Shown here piece after piece: positions 1 to 9,046 of a stretch of 64,000 nucleotides of DNA. Below the pieces are notes generated by a model, which saw only the letters and a list, made by a program, of their open reading frames with translations, searched no databases and was not told where the DNA came from. The translations under genes were made by a program, and so were the position numbers. Where the stretch lies: assembly GCA_035765415.1 (NCBI GenBank), contig DASTXR010000086.1:1-64000 (forward strand), written 5' to 3'. The stretch's first letter is position 1, and the number at the start of each line of letters is the position of its first letter. The stretch comes from CADEED01 sp035765415. GTDB taxonomy: Bacteria; Pseudomonadota; Gammaproteobacteria; Steroidobacterales; Steroidobacteraceae.

Positions 1-417
1 GGGCATCCGGGCATGACCTTCGGCATCCACATCTGCCGCGGCAATCACAAGAGCATGTTCTACGCCTCGGGCGGCTACGACCGGATTGCGGCGCACGTCT
101 TCCAGCGCACGCGGTTCGATCGCTATCTGCTCGAGTACGACGACGAGCGGTCGGGCACGTTCGAGCCGCTGCGCTTCGTGCCGAAGGGCAAGCAGGTGGT
201 GCTCGGTCTGGTGACGTCGAAATTCGGCCGGCTGGAATCCAAGGACGAGCTCAAGCGCCGCATCGACGAGGCGGCGCGATTCGTGCCGCTCGAACAGCTC
301 TGCCTGAGCCCGCAGTGCGGCTTTTCGTCGACAGAAGAGGGCAATGCGCTCTCGTTGGATGAGCAGAAAGCCAAGCTCGCGCTCGTGACCGAGACCGCGC
401 GCGAGGTTTGGAACTAA
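1..417 (+). CDS. Cobalamin-independent methionine synthase (MetE C-terminal domain) family protein, 5' end outside window
   Basis: Open from the first base, so the start lies upstream; about 139 C-terminal residues are visible. They match the zinc/catalytic domain of the MetE family, which moves a methyl group from a folate to a thiol. Counting from the Met codon at 13, the probable zinc ligands are His6 and Cys8 (in GIHICRGN), Glu41 (LLEYDD) and Cys102 (SPQCGF), followed by the family's usual end with KLALVTETAREVW. Stand-alone C-terminal homologues of about 370 residues often sit in catabolic clusters, where their methyl donor and acceptor are unknown. The next gene, a TonB receptor, starts 21 bases downstream, so co-transcription with the aromatic cluster is likely. 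Family assignment is firm; the substrate is not. Confidence 0.85.
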   Translation, partial: GHPGMTFGIHICRGNHKSMFYASGGYDRIAAHVFQRTRFDRYLLEYDDERSGTFEPLRFVPKGKQVVLGLVTSKFGRLESKDELKRRIDEAARFVPLEQLCLSPQCGFSSTEEGNALSLDEQKAKLALVTETAREVWN

Positions 418-438
418 CCTTTAGACCAGGGGAGAACC

Positions 439-2787
439 ATGAAAACTCAACCACCAGCAAAGCCTCTGGCTTTCGCGATCAGTCAGGCAATCGCCGCGGC
501 CGCCGCGGTGACGTTCACGCCTGCCGTTTTCGCGCAGGAGCAGGAGGAGGAAGTCACGCGCCTCGAGGAAATCACAGTCACCGCCCGCAAGGTCCAGGAA
601 GATCTCCAGAAGACGCCCATTTCCATCACCGCCATCACCGGCGCCGCGCTCGAAGACCGCCAGATCTTCCGCACCGACGTGCTCGACCAGGTGGTGCCTA
701 ACCTGCAGTTCGCCAACAACGCGCCGCTGGCCGGCAACAACTCTTCATCGCAGGTGTTCATCCGCGGCATCGGCCAGACCGATCCCACGTCCACGGTCGA
801 TCCCGGCGTGGGGCTCTATATCGATGACGTCTACATCGGCAACGCCGTGGGCGCCTCGATGGCGCTGCGCGACGTCGCCAACGTGCAGGTGCTGCGCGGC
901 CCGCAAGGTACGCTGTTCGGCCGCAACACCATTGGTGGTGCCGTGCTCCTCACCACGAAGGATCCCGGCGAAGAAGTCGGCGGCGAGTTCCGCGCGGAAA
1001 TCGGCGACAACAGCCTCATGGATGGAATGGTCGCGCTCGACATGCCATTCGCGCCCTCGTTCAGGACGCGCCTCGCGCTCGGCATGCGCAAGCAGGACGG
1101 CTATGTAACGCGTTCGGATGGCACCGATCTCGGTGACACGGACACGTTCTTCGGCCAGTGGAAAGCAGTGTGGACGCCGAGCGACCGGCTGCGCGCCACG
1201 TTCATCGCCGACATGACCAGCTCGAACGAGAACGGCTCTCCGCTCGTGTTCGCGGCCATCAACGAAGCCGCGACGTTCCCGCGTGTCGCGAGTCTCAATG
1301 CCGGTTGCCCGGGACTCACCGACGGCGCAGTTCCGCCACCGGGACTGCCGGACCAGCCCCGGGTGCCCATGATCAACGACGCCCGTTGCGCCAATGACTT
1401 CCAGAATGCCGGGCCGTACGCCAACAACGGCACGCTGCCGCTCTTCAGCACGCTGGACAACCTCGGCCTTTCGGCGAATTTCGCCTACGACCTCACCGAT
1501 AACATCACTCTCAAATCGATCACCGCGTATCGCGAGTCCGAATGGACGGGCGCGCGCGATGCCGACAACACGCCGCTGCCGATCCTGCACACCATCTATG
1601 ACGTGGAAGGCGATCAGCTCAGCGAGGAACTGCAGTTCCTCTACGAAACCGAGCAGCTGGTCGGCGTCTTCGGCCTGTATTACTTCGAGCAGACTTCCGA
1701 AGACATCGCCACGGTGTCCCTCAACCCACCGCCGCCGGGCGTACAGCAGGATAGCGACAACAACGACGTCGACAATTCGAGTTGGGCGGCATTCACGCAG
1801 TGGACCTACAAGTTCGCCGACAAATTCGCGATCACACTCGGCGGGCGCTACACCGAAGACGAGAAGGGCTCCTATCCCGACCAGTTCGACTATTCAACGC
1901 CGAACAACAAGCAGGTGCCCGTGCAGTGGTACCGCCAGACCTTCACTTCGTTCACGCCGTCCGCGTCCTTCAGCGTCGAGTGGTCCGACAACGCGATGAC
2001 CTACCTGAGTTACTCGGAAGGCTTCAAGGGCGGTGGCTGGAACAGTCACTTCAACGATCCGCCGCTCACGGCCGCCGAGCAGGCAGCACTGCAACAGTTC
2101 GACCCGGAGGAAGCGCAGACGATCGAACTCGGCGTCAAACTAGAGCTCGCGGACAGCACATTGCGCATCAACGCGGCGGTATTCACCTCCGACTACACCG
2201 ACATGCAGATGACCTATCGCGGCCCATTCCGCGCGCCGCCGGCGGCGAGCGGTGTGGCTCCGTTCATCACCAACGCGGGTGAAACCAGCATCGATGGCGC
2301 AGAAGCGGAGTTCACCTGGGCTCCGACCGACAACCTGCTCATCGACGCGAGCGTCGGTTACCTGCAGGCGACCATCGACAGCCTCGACAACATCCCGCTG
2401 GCCGTGCTGCCGCCGGGCCTCGTCGAAGGCAACTTCCTGCCGTACGCGCCGGAGTGGCAGACGCACCTGGGAGTGGCTTACCTGGGGCACATCGGCAAGC
2501 TCGGCTTCAAGCCGCGCGTCGATGCATCGTTCCAGCCCACGACGTTCTTCGATGCGACCAACACGCCGGAAATCGCACAGCTCGACGACGTGCTGACGGT
2601 GAACGCGTCGGTGGTCGTCAATGGCGGTGACGATTCTGCGTGGAGTGTCACGGTCGGCGTGAACAACCTGACCGACGAGGAATACCCGATCGCGGGCAAC
2701 TCGTCGTTGACCACGGGCAGCGGTTACGCGGAGATCGCGTACGCCCGGCCCATGGAATGGTTCGCCTCGCTGAAATTCGAGTTCTGA
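439..2787 (+). CDS. TonB-dependent outer-membrane receptor
   Basis: 782 residues. A signal peptide (about 1-32, ending in AVFA) is followed by a TonB-box-like segment (EEITVTA, 43-49), a plug domain with the usual RGPQGTLFGRNTIGGAV stretch near 150, and a 22-strand-type beta barrel that ends in an aromatic residue (LKFEF), the outer-membrane insertion signal. A ribosome site (AGGGGAG) lies just before the ATG. It should import a substrate across the outer membrane using TonB energy. The downstream genes (pobA, aromatic-acid symporter) begin 1 base after its stop, so a plausible cargo is an aromatic or lignin-derived compound; that is inferred from context only. Siderophore receptors have the same architecture and cannot be excluded. 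Confidence 0.93.
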   Translation: MKTQPPAKPLAFAISQAIAAAAAVTFTPAVFAQEQEEEVTRLEEITVTARKVQEDLQKTPISITAITGAALEDRQIFRTDVLDQVVPNLQFANNAPLAGNNSSSQVFIRGIGQTDPTSTVDPGVGLYIDDVYIGNAVGASMALRDVANVQVLRGPQGTLFGRNTIGGAVLLTTKDPGEEVGGEFRAEIGDNSLMDGMVALDMPFAPSFRTRLALGMRKQDGYVTRSDGTDLGDTDTFFGQWKAVWTPSDRLRATFIADMTSSNENGSPLVFAAINEAATFPRVASLNAGCPGLTDGAVPPPGLPDQPRVPMINDARCANDFQNAGPYANNGTLPLFSTLDNLGLSANFAYDLTDNITLKSITAYRESEWTGARDADNTPLPILHTIYDVEGDQLSEELQFLYETEQLVGVFGLYYFEQTSEDIATVSLNPPPPGVQQDSDNNDVDNSSWAAFTQWTYKFADKFAITLGGRYTEDEKGSYPDQFDYSTPNNKQVPVQWYRQTFTSFTPSASFSVEWSDNAMTYLSYSEGFKGGGWNSHFNDPPLTAAEQAALQQFDPEEAQTIELGVKLELADSTLRINAAVFTSDYTDMQMTYRGPFRAPPAASGVAPFITNAGETSIDGAEAEFTWAPTDNLLIDASVGYLQATIDSLDNIPLAVLPPGLVEGNFLPYAPEWQTHLGVAYLGHIGKLGFKPRVDASFQPTTFFDATNTPEIAQLDDVLTVNASVVVNGGDDSAWSVTVGVNNLTDEEYPIAGNSSLTTGSGYAEIAYARPMEWFASLKFEF

Positions 2788-2788
2788 C

Positions 2789-3988
2789 GTGGTGAGAACC
2801 CAGGTAGCCATCGTGGGCGCGGGACCCGCGGGGTTGCTTCTCGGGCAGTTGTTGCACAGGGAGGGCATCGACACACTGTTGCTGGAACGGCGCAGCGCGG
2901 ATTACGTCGCAGGGCGTATCCGCGCCGGCGTGCTCGAGCCGGGCACAGTCAGCGTGCTCGAGCACGCCGGCGTGGCCACGCGCCTGCACACCGAAGGGCT
3001 CACGCACGATGGCGTGGAGATCGGCTTTCGCGGCCTGCGGCATCGCATCGACCTGAAGGCGCTGACCGGCAAGGTCGTGACGGTTTATGGCCAGACCGAA
3101 GTGACGCGCGACCTCATGGACGCGCGCACCCGGTCTGGCGCTCCGACCGTCTACGAAGCCGAGGACGTGGCGGTGCACGGCTTCACCGGATCCACTCCGC
3201 GCGTCACGTACCGGCACGAGGGCCAGACATACGAAGTGGCCTGCGATTTCATCGCCGGTTGCGATGGGTTCCACGGCGTCAGCCGCCGCAGCATTCCCGC
3301 GGAGGCGCTGCGCGTCTGCGAACGTGTCTATCCATTCGGGTGGCTGGGTGTGCTGGCCGATGTGCCGCCGCCCTGGCACGAGCTCATCTACGCCAATTCG
3401 GATTACGGCTTCGCGCTCGCCAGCCTGCGCTCACCGACGCGCGTGCGTTGTTACGTGCAGTGTGACCTGAGCGAGCGCGTGGAGCAGTGGAGCGACGAGC
3501 GTTTCTGGGCGGAGTTCGCGCGCCGCATCGGCGGCGACATTGCCGCGCGGGTGCCCAGCGCAGCTTCGATCGAAAAGAGCATCGCGCCGTTGCGCAGCTT
3601 CGTCGCCGAGCCGCTGCGGTTCGGCCGGTTGTTCCTGGCGGGTGACGCCGCGCACATCGTGCCGCCGACCGGCGCCAAGGGGCTCAACCTGGCGGTGAGC
3701 GACGTGTTCTATCTACATGAGGCGCTGCGCGACTACTATCGCGAGAGGTCCGGCGAGCGCGCCGGGCATGCACTCGATACATATTCGTCGCGCGCGCTGC
3801 GGCGCATCTGGCGCGCGGAACGATTCTCATGGTGGATGACGCGGCAGCTCCACCGTTTCCCGGGCGACGCGTTCGATGAACGCCTGCAGCAGACCGAGCT
3901 CGAGCACCTGTTCGAATCGCGCGCCGCACAGACGGCCATGGCGGAGAACTACGTCGGTCTGCCGTTCGAGCCGTCCGGAGGGGGTTGA
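2789..3988 (+). CDS. pobA: 4-hydroxybenzoate 3-monooxygenase
   Basis: 399 residues, close to the about 394 of characterised PobA. It is a cytoplasmic FAD enzyme that hydroxylates 4-hydroxybenzoate to protocatechuate with NAD(P)H and oxygen. Visible features are the N-terminal FAD fold (VAIVGAGPAG, 6-15), the family stretch ERRSADYVAGRIRAGVLEPG near 34-53, a CDG motif near 157, and the second FAD motif GDAAHIVPPTGAKGLNLA near residue 285. The start is GTG, one base after the receptor stop; a second GTG follows directly, so the start could be one codon later. The aromatic-acid symporter begins immediately after the stop. No pobR-type regulator and no protocatechuate ring-cleavage genes lie nearby, so the rest of the pathway is elsewhere. 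Confidence 0.93.
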   Translation: MVRTQVAIVGAGPAGLLLGQLLHREGIDTLLLERRSADYVAGRIRAGVLEPGTVSVLEHAGVATRLHTEGLTHDGVEIGFRGLRHRIDLKALTGKVVTVYGQTEVTRDLMDARTRSGAPTVYEAEDVAVHGFTGSTPRVTYRHEGQTYEVACDFIAGCDGFHGVSRRSIPAEALRVCERVYPFGWLGVLADVPPPWHELIYANSDYGFALASLRSPTRVRCYVQCDLSERVEQWSDERFWAEFARRIGGDIAARVPSAASIEKSIAPLRSFVAEPLRFGRLFLAGDAAHIVPPTGAKGLNLAVSDVFYLHEALRDYYRERSGERAGHALDTYSSRALRRIWRAERFSWWMTRQLHRFPGDAFDERLQQTELEHLFESRAAQTAMAENYVGLPFEPSGGG

Positions 3989-5164
3989 GTGAAGGTCGTC
4001 GTTCCGATTGCGCTGTGCATGGCGGTTGCCGTGCTCGAAGGCTTCGACATCCAGGCCATGGGTGTGGCCATGCCGAGGCTGGGGCCGGAGTTCGGCCTCG
4101 ACGCGAACGCCAAAGGCTGGCTGTTCACGGTGAACAACATCGGCATGGTGCTGGGCGCGGCGGTGGGCGGCTGGCTTGCGGATCGCACCGGCCGCAGGCC
4201 GGTGTTGCTGAGCGCGGTGGCGATGTTCGGGCTGTTCACGTTCTGGGTCTCGATCGCCAGGAGCTACGAGGCGCTGGTGGTCGTGCGTTTTCTCGCGGGG
4301 CTCGGATTCGGCGCGGCGCTGCCTAACATGATGGCCATCGCGGCGGAATTGAGCTCGCCCGCGCGCCGCACGATCACGGCCGCCCTGGTGTTCTGCGGCC
4401 TGCCCATCGGCGGCGGCACGGTGGCGCTGCTCACGCAGGTTTTCCCGCCGGACTTCGACTGGCGCATCTGGTTCATCGCCGGCGGCGTGTTGCCGCTGGT
4501 CCTGCTGCCCGGATTGCGGTGGTTGTTGCCGGAGACGCTCGATCGCACGCAACGCCAGGCGCCCAAGGATCGAACTCCAGTCACCGAAGCGTTGTTTGGC
4601 GGCGGGCGCACGCTGCCCACGCTGCTGTTGTGGCTCACCTTCCTGCCCACGTTGCTGATCCTCTACCTGATGCTGAACTGGCTTCCGACGCTGGTGGTGG
4701 CCAAGGGGCTCGACAAGGCGATCGCGCCGCAGGCTTCGCTGGCGTTCAACTGGGCGAGTGTGGCTGGCGCGTTGCTGATCGGCTGGCTGGTGGACCGCTT
4801 CGGGCCGCGCTGGCCATTGACGCTGGCTTACGGCGCCCTCATCGCGTCGCTGGTCGCGCTCGGCGCGGCCACGGATCACGCGACCATGGTCGCCTACAGC
4901 GGCATCGCCGGTTTCTTCCTGCTCGGCGCCAACTACGCGCTGTACGGCGTGGCGCCGTCTTACTACCCCGCGCCGTTGCGCGCCACCGGCAGCGGCGCGA
5001 GCGTGGCCGTCGGCCGCGTCGGCTCCATCCTCGGCCCGCTTACGGCCGGGCTCATGCTGTCGGGCGGGCAGAGCGCCATGAACGTGGTGCAGTACATGGC
5101 GCCCGTGGCGGCCGTTGCCGGGCTCGCCGTGCTGGCCCTGAGTTTCTTCCGCCGCGAACACTGA
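3989..5164 (+). CDS. MFS transporter, aromatic acid:H+ symporter (PcaK-like)
   Basis: 391 residues with about 12 hydrophobic segments. The first helix carries EGFDIQAMGVAMP, the acidic TM1 motif typical of the aromatic acid:H+ symporter family (PcaK and BenK relatives), and the loop between helices 2 and 3 has the MFS motif GGWLADRTGRRPVLL. The start is GTG, the base right after the pobA stop (TGA then GTG), so the two are translationally coupled. With pobA upstream, 4-hydroxybenzoate or a related acid is the likely substrate. This gives the cluster an outer-membrane receptor, an inner-membrane importer and the first cytoplasmic enzyme in a row. The substrate itself cannot be read from the sequence. 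Confidence 0.88.
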   Translation: MKVVVPIALCMAVAVLEGFDIQAMGVAMPRLGPEFGLDANAKGWLFTVNNIGMVLGAAVGGWLADRTGRRPVLLSAVAMFGLFTFWVSIARSYEALVVVRFLAGLGFGAALPNMMAIAAELSSPARRTITAALVFCGLPIGGGTVALLTQVFPPDFDWRIWFIAGGVLPLVLLPGLRWLLPETLDRTQRQAPKDRTPVTEALFGGGRTLPTLLLWLTFLPTLLILYLMLNWLPTLVVAKGLDKAIAPQASLAFNWASVAGALLIGWLVDRFGPRWPLTLAYGALIASLVALGAATDHATMVAYSGIAGFFLLGANYALYGVAPSYYPAPLRATGSGASVAVGRVGSILGPLTAGLMLSGGQSAMNVVQYMAPVAAVAGLAVLALSFFRREH

Positions 5165-5239
5165 CCCGTTCGTCCCTGCGGGGATGGCGTTCGTCACATT
5201 CTGCTTTGCGTCGCCGCGACGTGGAGCTACAAGCGCGCG

Positions 5240-5701
5240 ATGCAAATCAAATTCCGGCTCAATGGCGCCGAGCAGTCGGTGGACGTGGATCCCACGACGC
5301 CGCTGCTCTGGGTGCTGCGCGACTACCTCGGCTTGACCGGGACGAAGTTCGGCTGCGGCATCGCGATGTGCGGCGCGTGCACGGTACACATCAATGGCAC
5401 CGCGACGCGCTCCTGCCGCGCGCCTGTTGAAGCGGTGGCGGGCGCCGATGTGATCACCATCGAAGGCCTGTCGCCCGATGGCAGCCACCCGCTGCAACGT
5501 GCCTGGCTCAAGCTCAACGTGGCGCAATGCGGTTATTGCCAGGTGGGCATGATCATGGCCGCCGCGGCCATGCTGAAGGCGACGCCGCGGCCCACGGACG
5601 CGGACATCGACGCGCACATGACCAACCTCTGCCGATGCGGGACGTATGCGCGAGTGCGCGCCGCGATTCATGAAGCCGCGAAGCAGGAAGCGCCCACGTG
5701 A
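5240..5701 (+). CDS. (2Fe-2S) subunit of a molybdenum hydroxylase, isoquinoline 1-oxidoreductase alpha-like
   Basis: 153 residues, the typical length for the small iron-sulfur subunit of xanthine dehydrogenase/IorA enzymes. The plant-type cluster is formed by Cys39, Cys44, Cys47 and Cys59 (FGCGIAMCGAC...SC) and the second by Cys97, Cys100, Cys131 and Cys133 (CGYC...LCRC). It passes electrons from the molybdenum subunit encoded next, with which it overlaps by 4 bases (GTGA). The ATG follows a 75-base gap after the MFS gene. There is no FAD subunit gene, as expected for the two-subunit IorAB type, which uses an external acceptor such as a cytochrome. The substrate could be an N-heteroaromatic compound or an aldehyde. 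Confidence 0.9.
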   Translation: MQIKFRLNGAEQSVDVDPTTPLLWVLRDYLGLTGTKFGCGIAMCGACTVHINGTATRSCRAPVEAVAGADVITIEGLSPDGSHPLQRAWLKLNVAQCGYCQVGMIMAAAAMLKATPRPTDADIDAHMTNLCRCGTYARVRAAIHEAAKQEAPT

Positions 5702-7923
5702 CCTTGCTCAACCGCCGCACGTTTCTCATCAGCACCGCCGTGGCTGGCGGTGGCCTCACGCTCGCCATCCTGTGGCCGCGCGCCGGCGACAAGTCGGCGC
5801 CAGCCGAACCGGCCGAAGTCAGCGCCTGGCTGACCATCGACGCCGACGACAATGTGCTGCTGCGCGTGCCGTTCCACGAGTGCGGCAACGGCGCCATGAC
5901 CATGGCGGCGCTGCTCATGGCCGAGGAGCTGCGCGCGGACTGGAACAAGGTTCGCGCGGAACCCATCGAGCTCAATCGCGATGCGCGCGAAGCCGGGGTG
6001 TACAAGGCCATCGATGGCAAATTCTCCACGTTCTCGGGCCGCTCCACGTCGCCCGACCACATGCGCACCATGCGGCAGGCGGGCGCCAGCGCGCGCGAGC
6101 GCCTGAAGGCGGCCGCGGCCCGGGAGTGGGGCGTGCCCGTCGAGCAAGTGGAGGCGCGCGACAGCGTGCTCACGCACACCGCTTCGAACCGCACGCTGCG
6201 CTTTGGCGAGATGGCCGCCGCGGCGGCCGGCATCAAACTACCGCAGGAGCCCGAGGTCCACCTCTACAAGGACATCGACCTGCTGCGCGATCGCCACGTG
6301 GGCAAGCTCGTGGACCAGCAGATCGTCACCGGCACCGCACCCTACGGCATCGACGTCAAGGTGCCCGGCATGGTGTACGGCGCGCTCATGCAGTCGCCCG
6401 TGCATGGCGGGCGGCTCGAGAGCTACGACTTCGAAGCCATCCGGAACATGCCCGGCGTCATCGGCGTGGCCGTCGTCGATCCCGATCAACCACGCAAGCG
6501 GCTCACGCCGCCCGTCAACGATGGCGAGAGCATCGAGACCGCCACCGTCGCCGTGGTGGCCGAACATTACTGGCAGGCCAGGCAGGCGCTCGACGCGTTG
6601 CCGGTGCAGTGGGAAGACGGCGACGGCGCGCGCTGGAAAACCACCGCGCAATTGAACGCGGCGGTTCTCGCGCGGCTCGACACTGCCGGCGACAAGATCG
6701 AGAAGGACGTCGGCGACGCGCTGGGCGTGCTCGGCAAATCCGGCCGCATCGTCGAGGCTACCTACCTCACACCCTACGCCGACCAGGCGCCTCTCGAACC
6801 GCTCAACGCCGTCGCGCGCTACACGCCCGGGAAACTCGAGGTCTGGCACAGCGGCTCGATCCAGGCACAGTCGTTCATCGTCGCCGCCGAAGAATCCGGC
6901 GAGCCGTTCGAGAACATCCATCACCACCAGGCCATGATCGGCGGCCACTTCGGCCGCCGGAATTTCGCCGACGATCTGCGCCTCGTCGTCGCGGTGGCCA
7001 AACAATTTCCCGGCAAGGCGATCAAGGTCATCTGGTCGCGCGAGGAGATGTTCCGCCAGGGCCGCTACCGCTGGCTCACGGCTGCGCGGCTGCGTGCGGC
7101 GCTCGGCCCCGATGGTTTGCCCACGGCCATTCATTCGCGGCTCTGCTGCCCGGGTTACGGCACGGCCGGCATCACCAACGGCGCGTATGTCAACGGCGTC
7201 ATCCCGAACGTGCGGCTGGAGGAGAGCAAGCTGCCGCTGCACGTGCGCTGGGGTTCGTATCGCGCGCCGGGATACAACTCGTACGCGTTCATGATGGAAA
7301 CCTTCATCGACGAGTGCGCGGCCAGGGCGCGCATCGAACCGCTCGAATACCGCCGCAAACTACTCAAGGATTTTCGCGACCCGGGCTGGCTCAAGGCGCT
7401 CGATGAAGTGGCGGCGCAGTCGGGCTGGGGCACGCCGCTGCCCAAGGGACAGGGCCGCGGCATTGCGGTGGCCAACTGGGGCAACTGGGCGGGCAAGGAC
7501 CTGGTCGGTGGCACCACCGCGGCCGTGGTTGCGCATGTCGAGGTGTCGCCCGAAGGCGTGCTCAAGGTATTGCAGCTCGACATCGCCTTCGACTGCGGGC
7601 GCGTGTTCAACCGCGACGCCGTCGAAGCGCAAATGCAGGGCGGCCTGTTGTTCGGCCTGAACCTGGCGCTCAACGAAGAACTCAACATCGAAAACGGGCG
7701 CATCGTCGAAGGCAACTTCGACACCTACCCGATGCTGCGCATGGCCGAAATGCCGCGGTTGCGGGTTCACTTCGGCGGCCTGACGGGCGCCGAGCGCTGC
7801 TCGGAAGTGGGCGAGCCGCCGGTGGGCCCGGTGGGCCCGGCCGTGGCCAACGCCATCTATGCCGCCACGGGCAAGCGCCTCTATTCCATGCCGTTCCGCA
7901 AGCACGACCTGCGCTCCGCCTGA
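5698..7923 (+). CDS. Molybdopterin-binding subunit of a xanthine dehydrogenase-family oxidoreductase, IorB-like, Tat-exported
   Basis: 741 residues, start GTG overlapping the stop of the iron-sulfur subunit. The N-terminus LNRRTFLISTAVAGGG is a twin-arginine signal, so the folded molybdenum enzyme is probably exported to the periplasm, carrying its small subunit with it. The body matches the two-part aldehyde oxidase/xanthine dehydrogenase catalytic fold, with the IorB-type GGHFGRR segment near 418 and the C-terminal GEPPVGPVGPAVANAIYAAT, which contains the active-site glutamate region. It hydroxylates a substrate using water and transfers electrons to an external carrier. Family members act on isoquinoline, nicotinate or aldehydes; the substrate here is unknown. 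It closes the aromatic cluster; a sensor kinase starts 13 bases later. Confidence 0.88.
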   Translation: MTLLNRRTFLISTAVAGGGLTLAILWPRAGDKSAPAEPAEVSAWLTIDADDNVLLRVPFHECGNGAMTMAALLMAEELRADWNKVRAEPIELNRDAREAGVYKAIDGKFSTFSGRSTSPDHMRTMRQAGASARERLKAAAAREWGVPVEQVEARDSVLTHTASNRTLRFGEMAAAAAGIKLPQEPEVHLYKDIDLLRDRHVGKLVDQQIVTGTAPYGIDVKVPGMVYGALMQSPVHGGRLESYDFEAIRNMPGVIGVAVVDPDQPRKRLTPPVNDGESIETATVAVVAEHYWQARQALDALPVQWEDGDGARWKTTAQLNAAVLARLDTAGDKIEKDVGDALGVLGKSGRIVEATYLTPYADQAPLEPLNAVARYTPGKLEVWHSGSIQAQSFIVAAEESGEPFENIHHHQAMIGGHFGRRNFADDLRLVVAVAKQFPGKAIKVIWSREEMFRQGRYRWLTAARLRAALGPDGLPTAIHSRLCCPGYGTAGITNGAYVNGVIPNVRLEESKLPLHVRWGSYRAPGYNSYAFMMETFIDECAARARIEPLEYRRKLLKDFRDPGWLKALDEVAAQSGWGTPLPKGQGRGIAVANWGNWAGKDLVGGTTAAVVAHVEVSPEGVLKVLQLDIAFDCGRVFNRDAVEAQMQGGLLFGLNLALNEELNIENGRIVEGNFDTYPMLRMAEMPRLRVHFGGLTGAERCSEVGEPPVGPVGPAVANAIYAATGKRLYSMPFRKHDLRSA

Positions 7924-7936
7924 TAACGTTCGCGGC

Positions 7937-9046
7937 ATGGAATCGCTGTTACGCGGCCGCTGGACCCGATGGGTACTGTTCCTGCTGGGATGGGCCGCGC
8001 TGTCGCTGCTGTTCGCGCCCGAGGCCTATCTCAACTTCTACCTGCGCAACGCGCCCATCTCCTGGCTGGAGACGGTCGAGCTCACGGTCATCAATTCCGC
8101 GATCGCGCTGGTGTTCATTCCGGGCATCGTGTTCCTCACGCGGCGGTTCCCCATCGAACGCGGCCGCTGGCAACGGTCGCTGGCCGTGCACGTGGTGGCC
8201 TGCCTCGCGTTCTCGGTCGCGCACTCGTTCCTCTACGCCGTGGCGTGCCATGCCTGGCGCGACGTCGGCGAAACGCTGTTCGTACGTTTCCACCCGAACC
8301 TGATCACCTACTGGGCGTTCGTCGGCTTCACGCAGGCGTTCGAGTATTTCCGCAAGTACCAGCAACGCGAGCGCGAGATCACGCGCCTGCAGCTGCAGGC
8401 GCTCAAGGCGCAGTTGCAGCCGCACTTCCTGTTCAACGCGCTGAACACCGTGTCGGCGATGATGCATGTCGACGTGAAACGCGCCGACCGCATGTTGAGC
8501 CGATTGAGCGAGCTGCTGCGCATGACGCTCAACAACATCGAGCGCCAGGAAGTGCGCCTCACGGATGAGATCGCGTTCGTCGAGGCCTACCTCGACATCG
8601 AGCGCGAGCGCTTCGGCGGGCGGCTCGCCATGCGCATCGACGTGGCCCCCGAGACGCTCGATGCGCTGGTGCCGGCGCTGTTCCTGCAGCCGTTCGTGGA
8701 AAATTGCGTGCGTCACGGGTTTGTCGCTCCCGATGCGGAGAGTCTCATCGAGATTCACGCCCGGCGTGATGACACTGGTGACGGCGAGCGCCTTACACTC
8801 ACCGTGACCGACAACGGGCGCGGATTCGTGACGACGCCGCGCGAAGGCGTCGGCATCACGAATGCGCGCAGGCGCCTGGCGCAACTCTATGACAGGCAGA
8901 GCCTGAGCATCGCCGCGCGTGCGCCGCGTGGCGTCGTCGTGACGGTCGAGCTGCCATTCAACAAGGAGCCTGATGAACATCCGAGCGCTGATCGTGGACG
9001 ACGAGCCATGGGCGCGCACGCGGATCGCCTCGCTGCTGAAGGCTGA
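7937..9046 (+). CDS. Sensor histidine kinase of the LytS/YehU type
   Basis: 369 residues from the ATG at 7937, chosen because it gives a membrane-first N-terminus; an upstream in-frame start at 7859 would run through the end of the preceding gene. Four hydrophobic segments (about 12-28, 50-68, 83-103, 122-137) are followed by the His-kinase motif QPHFLFNALN with phospho-acceptor His163, an N-box (ENCVRH, Asn256) and a G-box (TDNGRG, Asp292). It has no extracytoplasmic sensor domain. Its partner is the LytTR regulator starting at 8973. The reading frame overlaps that gene by 74 bases, giving a 20-odd residue tail of no family likeness; see the finding on the lost TGATG junction. Confidence 0.9.
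   Translation: MESLLRGRWTRWVLFLLGWAALSLLFAPEAYLNFYLRNAPISWLETVELTVINSAIALVFIPGIVFLTRRFPIERGRWQRSLAVHVVACLAFSVAHSFLYAVACHAWRDVGETLFVRFHPNLITYWAFVGFTQAFEYFRKYQQREREITRLQLQALKAQLQPHFLFNALNTVSAMMHVDVKRADRMLSRLSELLRMTLNNIERQEVRLTDEIAFVEAYLDIERERFGGRLAMRIDVAPETLDALVPALFLQPFVENCVRHGFVAPDAESLIEIHARRDDTGDGERLTLTVTDNGRGFVTTPREGVGITNARRRLAQLYDRQSLSIAARAPRGVVVTVELPFNKEPDEHPSADRGRRAMGAHADRLAAEG

Noticed and set aside
3827..5671. 614-residue open frame on the minus strand opposite the MFS and iron-sulfur genes
   Set aside because: It is Arg/His/Gln-rich with no domain pattern, and the plus strand there has two well-formed genes; it is a GC-rich shadow frame.
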